Source of the DNA: Salinilacustrithrix sp003476595 | GTDB taxonomy: Bacteria; Actinomycetota; Acidimicrobiia; Acidimicrobiales; Salinilacustritrichaceae | DNA length: 64,000 bases | Direction: 5' to 3' | Assembly: GCA_963972525.1 (NCBI GenBank) | Contig: CAXAUZ010000010.1 | Location: 67,012 to 131,011 of the forward strand | In this document: positions 34,127-42,458 of the stretch, one piece after another | How the letters are laid out: each line of letters starts with the position of its first letter | Position numbering within the stretch: the first letter of the stretch is position 1 | The notes under the pieces: model-generated | Seen by the model: only the letters and a program-made list of their open reading frames with translations | Databases searched by the model: none | What the model was told of the DNA's origin: nothing | Made by a program: the position numbers and the translations under genes

Positions 34127-35098
34127 TCAGCGCAGGTCGACGCCCGTCACCTCGACGGAGTACGCCCACAGCCGCTCGGCGGTTCCCGCGTCGACCGCAT
34201 GCGGGTCCACGCCCAGGAACCGGGCGGCGGGGTTCTCCGGGTCAGTGATCGAGGAGATGTTGCAGTCCTCGCAGTAGACGCCGCCCTCGTCGGCGAGCAG
34301 GGGTGAGGTCGCCGCCCACACCGAGGTCGCCGCACCCTGCTCGGGGCTCTTGAAGAGCGGGTTGACGGCGCCGTCCTCGTCGATCCACCCACGCTCGCGC
34401 ATCTCCTCCACGGGGAGGTGCCGCTGCAGCTCGGTCATGATCCCGCCGGGGTGGACGGCGAAGGCCCGGACGTCGTGGTCGGCGCCGAGGCGATCGAGGT
34501 GGACGGCGAAGAGCGCGTTGGCGGTCTTGGCCTGCCCGTAGGCCAGCCACTTGTCGTACCCGTCCTCGAAGTGGATGTCGTCCCAGCGGATGTCCGACAG
34601 CTTGTGCCCGGTGGAGGACAGGACGACCACCCGGGCGCCGCCGTCGGCAAGCAGCGGCCAGAGGCCGACGGTCATCGCGAAGTGCCCGAGGTGGTTGGTA
34701 CCGAACTGCGACTCCCAGCCCGGCCCGACGCGGGCCTCCGGGCAGGCCATGATCGCGGCGTTGTCGATGCAGATGTCCACAGGCCGTCCCGCTCCGACCA
34801 GCTCGGCGACGAAGGCGCTGACGCTGTCCAGGTCAGCGAGGTCCATGGCAGTGACCGAGACCGTTCCGTCGAGCCCGCCGAGCGCCTCGTCCACGACCTC
34901 GAGGGCGTGCTCGGGCCGACGGGCGGGGACGACGACGTCGCAGCCCGCGCCGGCCAGGGCGCGCACCGTCTCGAGGCCGAGTCCCGAGTAGCCGCCCGTG
35001 ACGACGGCGAAGCGCCCCTGGAGGTCGATCCCGTCGATGACCTCGGCAGCGGTGCTGCTCGCATCGAAGGGGCTGTGGATCGGCTGCTGCGTCGTCAT
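34127..35098 (-). CDS. Short-chain dehydrogenase/reductase
   Basis: This 323-residue SDR has TGGYSGLG (residues 34-41) for NAD(P) binding, NAAIMACPE after the fourth strand, a catalytic Ser in VVLSSTGH, and Tyr/Lys in YGQAK. Its length and C-terminal extension (CEDCNISSITDP) match the WW-oxidoreductase/retinol-dehydrogenase-like branch common in actinobacteria. The substrate is unknown. The start codon follows a TATCGT -10 box by six bases (35110 to 35105, minus strand), so a leaderless mRNA is expected. It is convergent with the regulator gene, with 23 bases between the stops. Confidence 0.87.
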   Translation of the reverse strand: MTTQQPIHSPFDASSTAAEVIDGIDLQGRFAVVTGGYSGLGLETVRALAGAGCDVVVPARRPEHALEVVDEALGGLDGTVSVTAMDLADLDSVSAFVAELVGAGRPVDICIDNAAIMACPEARVGPGWESQFGTNHLGHFAMTVGLWPLLADGGARVVVLSSTGHKLSDIRWDDIHFEDGYDKWLAYGQAKTANALFAVHLDRLGADHDVRAFAVHPGGIMTELQRHLPVEEMRERGWIDEDGAVNPLFKSPEQGAATSVWAATSPLLADEGGVYCEDCNISSITDPENPAARFLGVDPHAVDAGTAERLWAYSVEVTGVDLR

Positions 35099-35150
35099 CG
35101 CCGAACGATACGTCGGTGCGCTGGTCGCGATCTGGTGAGGCGCCTGAGGT

Positions 35151-35759
35151 TCAGGTGGCGGGGTAGCCGTCGCCCTGCAGGAGGCGAGCCAGGTGCGCGG
35201 CGTTGGCGGCAGCCGTCTTGTTGGTGGCGGCGGTGACCTCCGGCGTGGGCTCCTTGTCCTTGTAGTCGATGCCGTGCATGGCCTCGCCGACCCAGTAGGT
35301 GACGCCGCCGGCGGGGATCGTGAAGCCGACGTCGTTGAGGGCCTGGAACAGCTCGGCGGAGACGTGGTGGGCGCCGTCCTCGTTGCCGACGACGGCGGCG
35401 ATGGCCACCTTGTCGTAGCTGATCATCCGGCCCCGATCGTCCTCCTCGCCGAGGAAGGCGTCCATGCGCTCGAGCACCCGCTTGACGACCGACGACGGCT
35501 GGCCGAGCCAGATGGGAGTGCCGAGCACCAGGATGTCGGCGTCGAGGATCTGACGGCGCAGCGCCGGCCACTCGTCACCGTCGCCCTCGTCGGAGGACAC
35601 CCCGGGCTTGATGTCGAGGTCGGCGACCCGGACGATGGGTCCGGTCTCGACGTCGAGGCTGCGCAGCTCGTCGAGCACCTGGGTGAGCATGAGCTCGGTG
35701 CTGGACTCGGCGGCGCCGGGCTTGAGTGTGCAGTTGAGTGCGATCGCTCGGAGGGTCAT
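35151..35759 (-). CDS. Flavodoxin-like NAD(P)H-dependent FMN reductase
   Basis: The 202-residue protein has the flavodoxin fold of NADPH-dependent FMN reductases. It begins with LRAIALNCTLKPG (phosphate loop), has ILVLGTPIWLGQPSSVVKRVLER near residues 76-98, which is the FMN isoalloxazine contact region, and AAVVGNEDGAHH around residue 121. It probably supplies reduced flavin or reduces quinones or nitro compounds. It stands between the SDR gene and the transglycosylase gene, all on the minus strand, with gaps of about 50 bases that each contain possible leaderless promoters. Confidence 0.82.
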   Translation of the reverse strand: MTLRAIALNCTLKPGAAESSTELMLTQVLDELRSLDVETGPIVRVADLDIKPGVSSDEGDGDEWPALRRQILDADILVLGTPIWLGQPSSVVKRVLERMDAFLGEEDDRGRMISYDKVAIAAVVGNEDGAHHVSAELFQALNDVGFTIPAGGVTYWVGEAMHGIDYKDKEPTPEVTAATNKTAAANAAHLARLLQGDGYPAT

Positions 35760-35814
35760 GGACCCAGCCCTACCCGGCGGACCTGCCTCTGCGACGCGGG
35801 GTCAGCTGGTCCGG

Positions 35815-36828
35815 TCAGGTGGTCGCGGTGCCGAGGTGGTGACCGGGGTTGCGGCCCAGGTGCTCGGCGACCGGCACGCGCTCGTAGGACTCGAAGCCGA
35901 CCGGCAGCCAGACGTCGCCCATCGTGGACAGGTAGACGATCTCCCACTGGTGGTAGCCGCGGTAGGCGTTGGGGTCCTGGGCCATGACCGAGGCGTAGTG
36001 CTTCACGCCGCGCACGTAGCGGTCGCTGTGGTTGTAGTTCCACAGGGCGTTGTCGATCTCGCCACGGCCGCCGCCGTTGTGGGCGAGGTAGCGGGCGGCG
36101 CCCATGATGGCGTCGTGGTAGTCGTTCACGTCGCCGCCGTCGCCGAAGGCGGCCCAGGTGGCCGGCATGAACTGCATCGGTCCCTGCGCGCCGGCGACGG
36201 ACACGCCGCGGATGCGGCCCATGCCGGTCTCGACGAGGTTGACGGCGGCGAGGATCTCCCAGGGCACGCCGAAGGTGGCCTCCGCCTCCTGGTAGTAGGC
36301 GAGCAGCTCCTCCGCGGGTGGCGGCTCGACGATGCGCCATGCGGGCAGGGCATCGGACAGCGTGCGGTGCATGCTTCGGAACTCCCGACGAGCGGCGACG
36401 TTGGCGGTCGCCGCGGCGCGGTAGGGCTCGGGCAGCGCGGCGGTGACCTCGGCCTCCCAGTCCGGGGTCCGGGCCAGCTGGCGGTACAGCAGCTGCTGCT
36501 CGAAGGCGGCCCGGTCGAGCACGTCGACGGGGGTGGCCGGATCCCGGATGGCCGCCTCGGCCCGGGCCAGGCGCTCGGTCATCTGGGCCGGGGTGGCAGC
36601 CGGGTCGGGCGTGGCGTCGGGTGCGGCCGCCGCCGGGGTGGTGTCGGCGGTCGGCTCCGGCGCGACCGTGGTCGTCGTCGCCGGGGGCTCCGTGGTGGTG
36701 GTGCTGGGCGCCGGCGTCGCCTCCGTGGTGGCGTCGCTGCTGCGCTCCACGTCGCTGGTGTCGCTGCCGCAGGCGGCAAGGATCAGGCTCGTCGCCGCGG
36801 CGAGCCCCAGCAGGCGTCGTCGTCGCAT
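35815..36828 (-). CDS. Lytic transglycosylase lipoprotein
   Basis: This 337-residue exported lipoprotein has the lipobox LILAACG (Cys near residue 20), then a long Thr/Pro/Ala-rich linker to about residue 85, a helical middle, and an SLT/transglycosylase domain in the last 150 residues. The catalytic glutamate is in VNLVETGMGR, and GAQGPMQFMPATW is the diagnostic lysozyme-like block. It would cleave peptidoglycan glycan strands at the outer face of the membrane. TACCGT (36840 to 36835) lies six bases before the ATG, a leaderless arrangement. Confidence 0.88.
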   Translation of the reverse strand: MRRRRLLGLAAATSLILAACGSDTSDVERSSDATTEATPAPSTTTTEPPATTTTVAPEPTADTTPAAAAPDATPDPAATPAQMTERLARAEAAIRDPATPVDVLDRAAFEQQLLYRQLARTPDWEAEVTAALPEPYRAAATANVAARREFRSMHRTLSDALPAWRIVEPPPAEELLAYYQEAEATFGVPWEILAAVNLVETGMGRIRGVSVAGAQGPMQFMPATWAAFGDGGDVNDYHDAIMGAARYLAHNGGGRGEIDNALWNYNHSDRYVRGVKHYASVMAQDPNAYRGYHQWEIVYLSTMGDVWLPVGFESYERVPVAEHLGRNPGHHLGTATT

Positions 36829-36878
36829 GGGCCCACGGTAGGGGCGCTGCCGTGGAGTTCCTCGGCGGGGCCCGCTGG

Positions 36879-38447
36879 TCAGACGCGGAAGGCCAGCATG
36901 GCGGTGTCGTCCCTGACGCCGTTGCCGAGCATGGCCGCCGCCAGCCCGTCGAGGATGTCGTCGACGCTGCCGTCGAGGCGGCTGGCCGCGTCCCGCAGGC
37001 GCTCCAGGCCGACCTCGATGCTCTCGCCGCGGCGCTCGTAGAGGCCGTCGGTGAACAGCACCACGACGCTGCCGTGGGGGATCGTGGTGCGCTTGACGGG
37101 GAAGGTGGGCTCGTCCAGGAAGCCGATCGGCGGACCAGGCGAGACGCGCAGGAACCGGGTCTCGTCGGGGCTGATCAGCAGCGGGGCGGGGTGGCCTGCG
37201 CTGGCGAAGCAGATCGTGCGAGCCACGGGGTCGACGTTGCCGCACAGCATGGTGACGAAGTCGCCACGGATGTGCTCGAGCTTGTTGACGGCCCCCAGGA
37301 TCTCGGCCGGGTCGGTGCTCTGCCCGGCCACGGCGTGGGTGGCGTAGCGCATGGCGGCCATGACCGCGGCCGCCTTGACGCCACGGCCGACCACATCGCC
37401 GACCACGACGGTGAACGTGCCGTCGCCGTCGTTGATGACGTCGTACCAATCGCCGCCGATGTCGGTGCCCTCGGCCCCGGCGAAGTAGCGGGCGGCGACC
37501 TCGATGTCCTCGAGGCGGTCGAGGTGGGTGGGCAGCAGGCTGTGCTGCAGGGTGTGGGCGATGGCGTGCTCGCGCTGGTACAGCGCATGGAGCTCCTCGC
37601 CGAACGCCTCGGCGTCGAGACGGCGGCGGTGCACGCTCTCGACGAGGACGGCGGCGATCGTGCCGAGGATCAGTCCGGCGACAGCGGTGAACCACGGCAG
37701 GACAGCCAGGAGGCCGCCCCCGAGGTTCCCTGCGGGAGACACGACGAAGAGCAGCTGGTTGTCGCCGAATGGGAGCGTGCGGGTGGCCCGCCGTCCGTCG
37801 ATCGGGAGGTCGGGTGTCGTCGAGGTGATGAGGTCGGCGTCGTCCTCGTCGTCGCCGAGGTAGATGGCCAGGTCGACCGCGTTGAACGCCTCGCCCGTGC
37901 GCTCGCCGGTGATGCGTGGACCGCGCAGGATGCGCTTGCCCACGACGACCAGGTCGGTGCCGGAGACCTCCCGCGAGTACACGATGCGACGGTTCGGACC
38001 GTCGAGCACCGCGGTCACGTGGACGTCTTCGCTGGCGGCGTCGATGAGGGCGTCGATCCGGTCCTGCGGTAGACGGAGCGCCTCGTCGCCGAGGTGGACC
38101 AGCTCGTCCCCGGTCGGGGCTTCCAGCACGGCGATGGCGGCGAACTGGTCCTGGGATGCCTCCGCGGCGCCTTCGGCCTCCAGGTCGCTGGCGAGCTCCT
38201 CGGCGATCCGGACTGGGTCGCCGTCGACGAGCTCCACGACCCGGGCGATCTCGTGCACGGTCGCGACGACCCCGGGGATCGATGCCTGCAGCACCGCGGT
38301 CGCCTCCTCCGCCTGCTGCTGGAGGAGACGCTCCTCGTTGGCGTCGTGGGCTCGCTGCGCCGCGAACGTCAGGGCCACCGTGATGGTGAGCGCGAGCACG
38401 ATCACCACGAGGGTGGCGCGACCGATGCGTGGGAGGCCGGACGGCAC
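36879..38447 (-). CDS. Membrane-anchored SpoIIE-type PP2C serine phosphatase
   Basis: This 522-residue protein is a sensor phosphatase: a membrane helix at about residues 12-32, an extracytoplasmic sensor of about 210 residues, a second helix at about 245-268, a coiled linker, and a SpoIIE/RsbU PP2C phosphatase domain from about 300 to the end. The metal-binding acidic residues are in GGDWYD, GDVVGRG, LFTDGLYE and DDTAML. It likely dephosphorylates an anti-sigma-factor antagonist in a partner-switching stress pathway. The RsbW-like kinase gene lies directly upstream (36-base gap). No antagonist or sigma factor gene is visible here. Confidence 0.9.
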   Translation of the reverse strand: MPSGLPRIGRATLVVIVLALTITVALTFAAQRAHDANEERLLQQQAEEATAVLQASIPGVVATVHEIARVVELVDGDPVRIAEELASDLEAEGAAEASQDQFAAIAVLEAPTGDELVHLGDEALRLPQDRIDALIDAASEDVHVTAVLDGPNRRIVYSREVSGTDLVVVGKRILRGPRITGERTGEAFNAVDLAIYLGDDEDDADLITSTTPDLPIDGRRATRTLPFGDNQLLFVVSPAGNLGGGLLAVLPWFTAVAGLILGTIAAVLVESVHRRRLDAEAFGEELHALYQREHAIAHTLQHSLLPTHLDRLEDIEVAARYFAGAEGTDIGGDWYDVINDGDGTFTVVVGDVVGRGVKAAAVMAAMRYATHAVAGQSTDPAEILGAVNKLEHIRGDFVTMLCGNVDPVARTICFASAGHPAPLLISPDETRFLRVSPGPPIGFLDEPTFPVKRTTIPHGSVVVLFTDGLYERRGESIEVGLERLRDAASRLDGSVDDILDGLAAAMLGNGVRDDTAMLAFRV

Positions 38448-38483
38448 GGGAGGGCGGTTCTCTTCGGGTCGGGGGACGGCGGG

Positions 38484-38915
38484 CTACGAGGCCGGGTCGA
38501 GGCGACGGGTGCAGCGCACGTGCACGGCACCGCCGGAGCTGTCGACGGCGAGCGAATCGGTGTAGGCGCGCACGATCATGAGGCCGCGCCCACCGCCCCG
38601 CAGCGGATCGTCGAGGTCCCAGTGGCGGATGTCGGCGATGCCGGCGGGCAGGCGGTTGGACACCCGGAGGTGGAGCATCCGGTCCTCGATCTCGGCCCGG
38701 ACCTCGGCGTCTGGTTCGTTCTTGGGTGCGCCGTCGAGGGCGTTGGAGACCAGCTCGCTGACGACCACCGACATGTCCTCGAGCAGCTCGACGTCGGTCG
38801 TGGTCTGCCGCAGCCAGGTGTCGAAGGCCTGGCGCGCGGAGATGATCGATCCCGGACCGTCGCTGAGGCGCCACGCGAACTCTCGCGTGCGCTCGGTCGC
38901 ACCGTCTGCATGCAC
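38484..38915 (-). CDS. RsbW/SpoIIAB-like anti-sigma factor serine kinase
   Basis: This 143-residue GHKL ATPase is of the anti-sigma-factor kinase type. The N box is VVSELVSNALDGA and the G2 region is GGRGLMIVRAYTD. The usual DxGxG motif is replaced by a less typical WDLDDPLRGGG stretch. It would phosphorylate an anti-anti-sigma factor and bind a sigma factor. The GTG start at 38915 has AGGAGG about nine bases upstream; longer frames read through a non-coding region. With the next gene (SpoIIE phosphatase) it forms a kinase/phosphatase pair. Confidence 0.87.
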   Translation of the reverse strand: MHADGATERTREFAWRLSDGPGSIISARQAFDTWLRQTTTDVELLEDMSVVVSELVSNALDGAPKNEPDAEVRAEIEDRMLHLRVSNRLPAGIADIRHWDLDDPLRGGGRGLMIVRAYTDSLAVDSSGGAVHVRCTRRLDPAS

Positions 38916-39039
38916 TCGGATCGCCCTCCTCCGGTCGGAGCGGACGCCCCCTCCCAGGGAGCCCTTCGACCAGCGGGCAAGCGTACGGCATGGGGGTACT
39001 CGGCCCGGAACCGCCGTGGACGCGGGAGCGTCGGCGCCC

Positions 39040-39894
39040 TCAGTGGCGCATCTGGCGGATGAGCCCCTCCTGCACGACGGACGCCACGAGGTTCCCGTCG
39101 AGGTCCCAGAGGTGGCCCCGCGCCAGTCCCCGGCCGCCGGTGGCGGTGGGCGTGTCCTGGTCGTAGAGGAGCCACTCGTCGGCCCGGAACGGGCGGTGGA
39201 ACCACATGGCGTGGTCCAGGCTGGCCATGAAGACGTCGGGGCTGTGCCACTTCGCATGGGGGAGCAGCGTCGTGTCGAGCAGCGTCATGTCCGACGCGTA
39301 GGTCACCACGCACTGGTGCAGCACCGGGTCGTCGGCGAGGGTGCCGTCGGCCCGCATCCAGACCCGCTGGCGCGGCGGCAGCTTCCCGCGGCGGTCGGCG
39401 GGTTCCCAGTCCACGTAGCGGGTGTCGATGGCGCGGGGCCGGAACACCCAGTCGCCCAGCTTCTCGGCCAACGGGGCGTACCGGGTCTGGAAGTCCGGCA
39501 GGTCGTCGGGCGGCGGGGTGTCGGCGACCGGCGAGTCGAACTGGTGCTCGAAGCCGTCCTCGGGCTGCTGGTAGCTCACCGACATGTGGAAGATGGCCCG
39601 GCCGTGCTGGATGGCCACGACCCGCCGGGTGGTGAACGAGCGGCCGTCCCGGATGCGGTCGACCTCGTAGAGGATCGGCGAGTGAGGATCCCCGCCCCGG
39701 AGGAAGTAGGCGTGCAGCGAGTGGAGGGCGTGGTCCTCCACCGTGCGGCTGGCGGCGACGAGGGCCTGTCCCGCGACCTGGCCGCCGAAGGTGCGCTGGC
39801 GGTCCTCGTCGGGGGACTGGCCCCGGAAGATGTTCACCTCGATGGGTTCGAGGTCGAGGAGCTCGACGACGGCGTCGAGGGCGCGCTGGGTCAC
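39040..39894 (-). CDS. tesB: Acyl-CoA thioesterase II
   Basis: This 284-residue double-hotdog thioesterase hydrolyses acyl-CoAs to free acids. Family blocks are RTFGGQVAGQALVAA near residue 34, HSLHAYFLRGGDPHSPILYEV near 55-75 and SLDHAMWFHRPFRADEWLLY near 225-245, with the Asp-Thr/Ser-Gln catalytic set expected in these segments. GTG at 39894 is chosen because the 23 bases up to it are identical to the start region of the acyl-CoA carboxylase gene, which suggests common control of acyl-CoA metabolism. It is monocistronic, with hairpins on its upstream side. Confidence 0.9.
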   Translation of the reverse strand: MTQRALDAVVELLDLEPIEVNIFRGQSPDEDRQRTFGGQVAGQALVAASRTVEDHALHSLHAYFLRGGDPHSPILYEVDRIRDGRSFTTRRVVAIQHGRAIFHMSVSYQQPEDGFEHQFDSPVADTPPPDDLPDFQTRYAPLAEKLGDWVFRPRAIDTRYVDWEPADRRGKLPPRQRVWMRADGTLADDPVLHQCVVTYASDMTLLDTTLLPHAKWHSPDVFMASLDHAMWFHRPFRADEWLLYDQDTPTATGGRGLARGHLWDLDGNLVASVVQEGLIRQMRH

Positions 39895-39914
39895 GTCGCC
39901 ATCCTGCCCCACCG
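39892..39914 (-). promoter_or_regulatory. Leaderless promoter shared with the carboxylase gene
   Basis: These 23 bases (reading 39914 to 39892) are identical to 22678-22700, including CAGGAT six bases before the GTG start. The identity ends at the next base upstream in both places. Confidence 0.5.
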
Positions 39915-39929
39915 CGTCCCCGGGCGCGG

Positions 39930-39981
39930 ACGTGGCCCCGGCTCGGACCCCACGTCGTCGGGGATCCGGCCGAGGCCACGT
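39930..39981. terminator. Two-part hairpin downstream of the acidic secreted protein gene
   Basis: ACGTGGCC (39930-39937) pairs with GGCCACGT (39974-39981); inside, CGGACCCC (39944-39951) pairs with GGGGATCCG (39960-39968) with one bulged A. It lies between the stop of the secreted protein gene and the promoter of the thioesterase gene, both on the minus strand, so it probably terminates the first transcript. Confidence 0.5.
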
Positions 39982-40038
39982 GCGCCGTCAGCCTGCGGTC
40001 ACCGGCAAGGAGAGGGCCGGGCCGCGTCACTGGGAGGT

Positions 40039-40551
40039 TCAGCCCTGCTCGTCGGCTTCGTCGTCCTCGATGTCGCCGCCCTGGCCGTTCTTCTTCGCCT
40101 CGGCGGCGACCGTCGGGCCGTGGTCGGGACCGGGGCCGGGGTCGTCGGACCGGGCGACCTCGGACACGCGCTGGCCGTGGTTGTCCGGCTTCGACGTCTC
40201 GACCGCGCCGTCGTCGGTGGCGCCGTCATCGGACTCGATCGGGTCCTCCTCGGCCGTCGTCGCCTCCTCGGGTTCCGTCGGCTCGGCATCGTCGGTGAAG
40301 GCGGGAGCCTCGGCGAGTGCGGTCTCGGCCCGCTCGGCCGCGGCGTCGGGCAGCCCGGGGGCCGTCGGCGCCTCGTCGGACTCGAAGGTGCTCAGCTCCG
40401 GGGTCTCCGGTGCGTCCGAGACCTCGACCAGCTCCTGGTCCTGGTTCTCGACGTCGGCATCGTCGGTGGTGGCACCGGCGAGGCCGGCGCCGCCGAGGAC
40501 GGTCGCGCCGGCGAGCACGCCGGCAGCGGTGAGGGTGCGGATTCGGGGCAT
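40039..40551 (-). CDS. Secreted acidic low-complexity protein
   Basis: This 170-residue product has an N-terminal signal peptide (MPRIRT, a hydrophobic stretch to about residue 26 and an AGA-type cleavage site), followed by a highly acidic tail rich in Asp, Glu, Pro and Thr and ending in DDEADEQG. No domain is recognised. The ATG at 40551 has GAGGT seven bases upstream and is preferred over a longer frame. The composition suggests an unstructured extracellular or wall-associated protein, possibly cation-binding, but function is unknown. Confidence 0.7.
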   Translation of the reverse strand: MPRIRTLTAAGVLAGATVLGGAGLAGATTDDADVENQDQELVEVSDAPETPELSTFESDEAPTAPGLPDAAAERAETALAEAPAFTDDAEPTEPEEATTAEEDPIESDDGATDDGAVETSKPDNHGQRVSEVARSDDPGPGPDHGPTVAAEAKKNGQGGDIEDDEADEQG

Positions 40552-40653
40552 GGGGGTACCTCGTTGGCTCGTGATTGACATTGCGAACACATTACGAACG
40601 CATGACGGTGAGCGCAACACTTCTCCTGCTTCGTAGCGGTTGCCGGCGCCACG

Positions 40654-40659
40654 TAGCGT
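40654..40659 (+). promoter_or_regulatory. Leaderless -10 box for the methyltransferase gene
   Basis: TAGCGT ends seven bases before the GTG at 40667. Together with the identical hexamer and spacing before the oligopeptidase gene (51156-51161), it argues for GTG 40667 rather than ATG 40670 as the start. Confidence 0.5.
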
Positions 40660-40666
40660 CCGGCCC

Positions 40667-41287
40667 GTGATGGATCACGAGCTCCGCGCCGCAGCCGAGG
40701 CCGCCCGCGGCTTCATGCCCCCGGACGAGGGCCTGGCACTGCACGACGCCGCGGCATCGGTGGACGTGGACGGCCCCTTCCTCGAGGTGGGCAGCTACTG
40801 CGGCAAGTCCGGCGTGTACCTCGGCGCCGCGGCCGCGACCCGGGGAACGGTGCTCTTCGCCGTCGATCACCACCGCGGGTCGGAGGAGAACCAGCCTGGG
40901 TGGGAGTTCCACGAGCCCGATCTCGTCGATCCCGAGGTCGGCCGCATCGACACCCTGCCCCGGTTCCGGCGCACGGTCTTCGACGCCGGCCTCGAGGCCC
41001 ATGTGGTCGCGGTGGTCGGCGATTCCCCGACGGTCGCTCGGCACTGGTCGACCCCGCTGGCGTTCCTGTTCATCGACGGCGGCCACGGCCGGGAGCCGGC
41101 GCACGCCGACTTCGACCGGTGGGTGCCCCACGTGCGGGTCGGCGGCACGCTGGCCATCCACGACGTCTTCCCCGACCCGGCCGACGGTGGCCAGCCCCCC
41201 TACGAGCTGTACCTGCGGGCCCTCGCCGGCGGCTTCGACCACGTCGCCACCACCGGCTCGCTCCGGGTCCTGCGCCGCACCACCTGA
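40667..41287 (+). CDS. Class I SAM-dependent methyltransferase-like protein
   Basis: This 206-residue protein resembles the Methyltransferase_24/CmcI-like group: the SAM loop is FLEVGSYCGKSGVYLG near residues 39-54, followed by LFAVDHHRG, then LAFLFIDGGHGREPAHADFDRW with the characteristic Asp-Gly-Gly-His metal-binding region, and GGTLAIHDVFPDP. Substrates in the group are often natural products or cell-wall sugars. The start is set at GTG 40667 from the -10 box position. It is convergent with the toroid-protein operon, separated by an inverted repeat that may stop both transcripts. Confidence 0.8.
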   Translation: MMDHELRAAAEAARGFMPPDEGLALHDAAASVDVDGPFLEVGSYCGKSGVYLGAAAATRGTVLFAVDHHRGSEENQPGWEFHEPDLVDPEVGRIDTLPRFRRTVFDAGLEAHVVAVVGDSPTVARHWSTPLAFLFIDGGHGREPAHADFDRWVPHVRVGGTLAIHDVFPDPADGGQPPYELYLRALAGGFDHVATTGSLRVLRRTT

Positions 41288-41295
41288 CGCCCGAG

Positions 41296-41351
41296 ACCGT
41301 TCTGGCCTACATCCATGACCGTCAGGTGGCACATCGGTAGGCCAGAACGGT
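41296..41351. terminator. Perfect 15-base inverted repeat between convergent genes
   Basis: ACCGTTCTGGCCTAC (41296-41310) and GTAGGCCAGAACGGT (41337-41351) are exact complements with a 26-base spacer. The pair lies between the stops of the methyltransferase gene and the toroid-protein gene. A bidirectional terminator is the simplest reading, though the spacer is long for one. Confidence 0.5.
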
Positions 41352-41363
41352 TGGTGCCCGGGT

Positions 41364-42458
41364 TCAGAGGGTGTCGGGGGTGTGCTCGGGGAGCACGGGC
41401 AGCACGTCGTCGTGGTCGACGAAGAGCGAGGCGCCCGACGTGGCCCCGTGGAGCGCCTCGGCGGCGAGCAGCACGGCGGCTGCCGAGTACGTGGAGGTCT
41501 CGTCCGCCGGGAAGTGGACCTGCTGGGGGTAGACGATGCCGGTCCAGTAGCGGCCGTCGTCCAGTCGCTGGCTCTGCGCGTGGGCGAACAGCTCGAGCGC
41601 TCGGTCCCGCATGCCGACGGCCAGGTAGGCCAGCGCGCACTCGCAGGTCTCCGCGGTGGTGATCCAGGGGCGGTCCGACACGCAGCGGATGCCCTTGTCC
41701 TCCTTGGCGAAGGTCTCGTAGCGGTCCTCGAGGTGGTCCCGGCCCCGTTCGCCGGTGACGGCACCGGCGAGGACCGGGTAGTACCAGTCCATCGCCCAGC
41801 GGTGCTTGGGGGCGAAGGCGTCGGGCACGTTCGCCACCACGTGGGTGAGGGCGGCGGCGGAGCGCTCCCAGTCGGCGCGCTCGTGGCCGACCTCGCGGGC
41901 GATCCCGATGGCGGCCCGCAGGGAGTGGCAGATCGACGACGACCCGGTGAGCAGCGCGAAGGTCCACGGGGAGCCGTCGGCGTGGCGGGCCCACAGGATC
42001 TCGCCCCGGGGCGTCTGCAGGTCGAGCACGAAGTCGATGGCCCGCTCGACGGTGGGCCACATCGCCTCGAGGAAGCCGGCGTCCTTGTGGCGCAGGAAGT
42101 GGTGCCAGACACCGCAGGCCAGGTAGGCGCACACGTTGGCGTCGAGCTTGTCCTGCTCCACCGAGATCTGCCCGGCGTCGTCGGAGACGTAGTACTGGTG
42201 CCAGGCGCCGTCGGGGCGCTGCAGCCCGACGAGCCACTCGTAGGCCCGCTCGGACTCGGCTCGCAGGCCGCCGATGTCGAGGGCCATGGCCGCCTCGACG
42301 TGGTTCCACGCGTCGGCGTGGCCGCCGGGGAACCAGGGGATCATGCCGGAGGGCAGCTGCCACTCGGCGATGGCCTCGGCCGTCGCCCGGGACTCCTCGG
42401 CGGTGAGCAGGCCCTCGACCTCCGGCAGGGGGAGGTGGGCCGGCGCGTCGGTGGTCAC
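41364..42458 (-). CDS. Alpha/alpha-toroid (prenyltransferase/squalene-cyclase-like) protein
   Basis: The 364-residue protein consists of repeated helical hairpins typical of the prenyltransferase/terpenoid cyclase/six-hairpin glycosidase toroid. Repeats appear as GLQRPDGAWHQYY, FVLDLQTPRGEILWA, ALAYLAVGM and SQRLDDGRYWTGI. There is no DXDD cyclase motif, so squalene cyclase activity is unlikely; aromatic and acidic residues around the cavity (for example HADAWNHVEAAMAL) could bind a sugar or lipid. It starts with GTG overlapping the methyltransferase stop as GTGA and is the third gene of a glycosyltransferase/methyltransferase/toroid operon. Exact function unknown. Confidence 0.75.
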   Translation of the reverse strand: MTTDAPAHLPLPEVEGLLTAEESRATAEAIAEWQLPSGMIPWFPGGHADAWNHVEAAMALDIGGLRAESERAYEWLVGLQRPDGAWHQYYVSDDAGQISVEQDKLDANVCAYLACGVWHHFLRHKDAGFLEAMWPTVERAIDFVLDLQTPRGEILWARHADGSPWTFALLTGSSSICHSLRAAIGIAREVGHERADWERSAAALTHVVANVPDAFAPKHRWAMDWYYPVLAGAVTGERGRDHLEDRYETFAKEDKGIRCVSDRPWITTAETCECALAYLAVGMRDRALELFAHAQSQRLDDGRYWTGIVYPQQVHFPADETSTYSAAAVLLAAEALHGATSGASLFVDHDDVLPVLPEHTPDTL

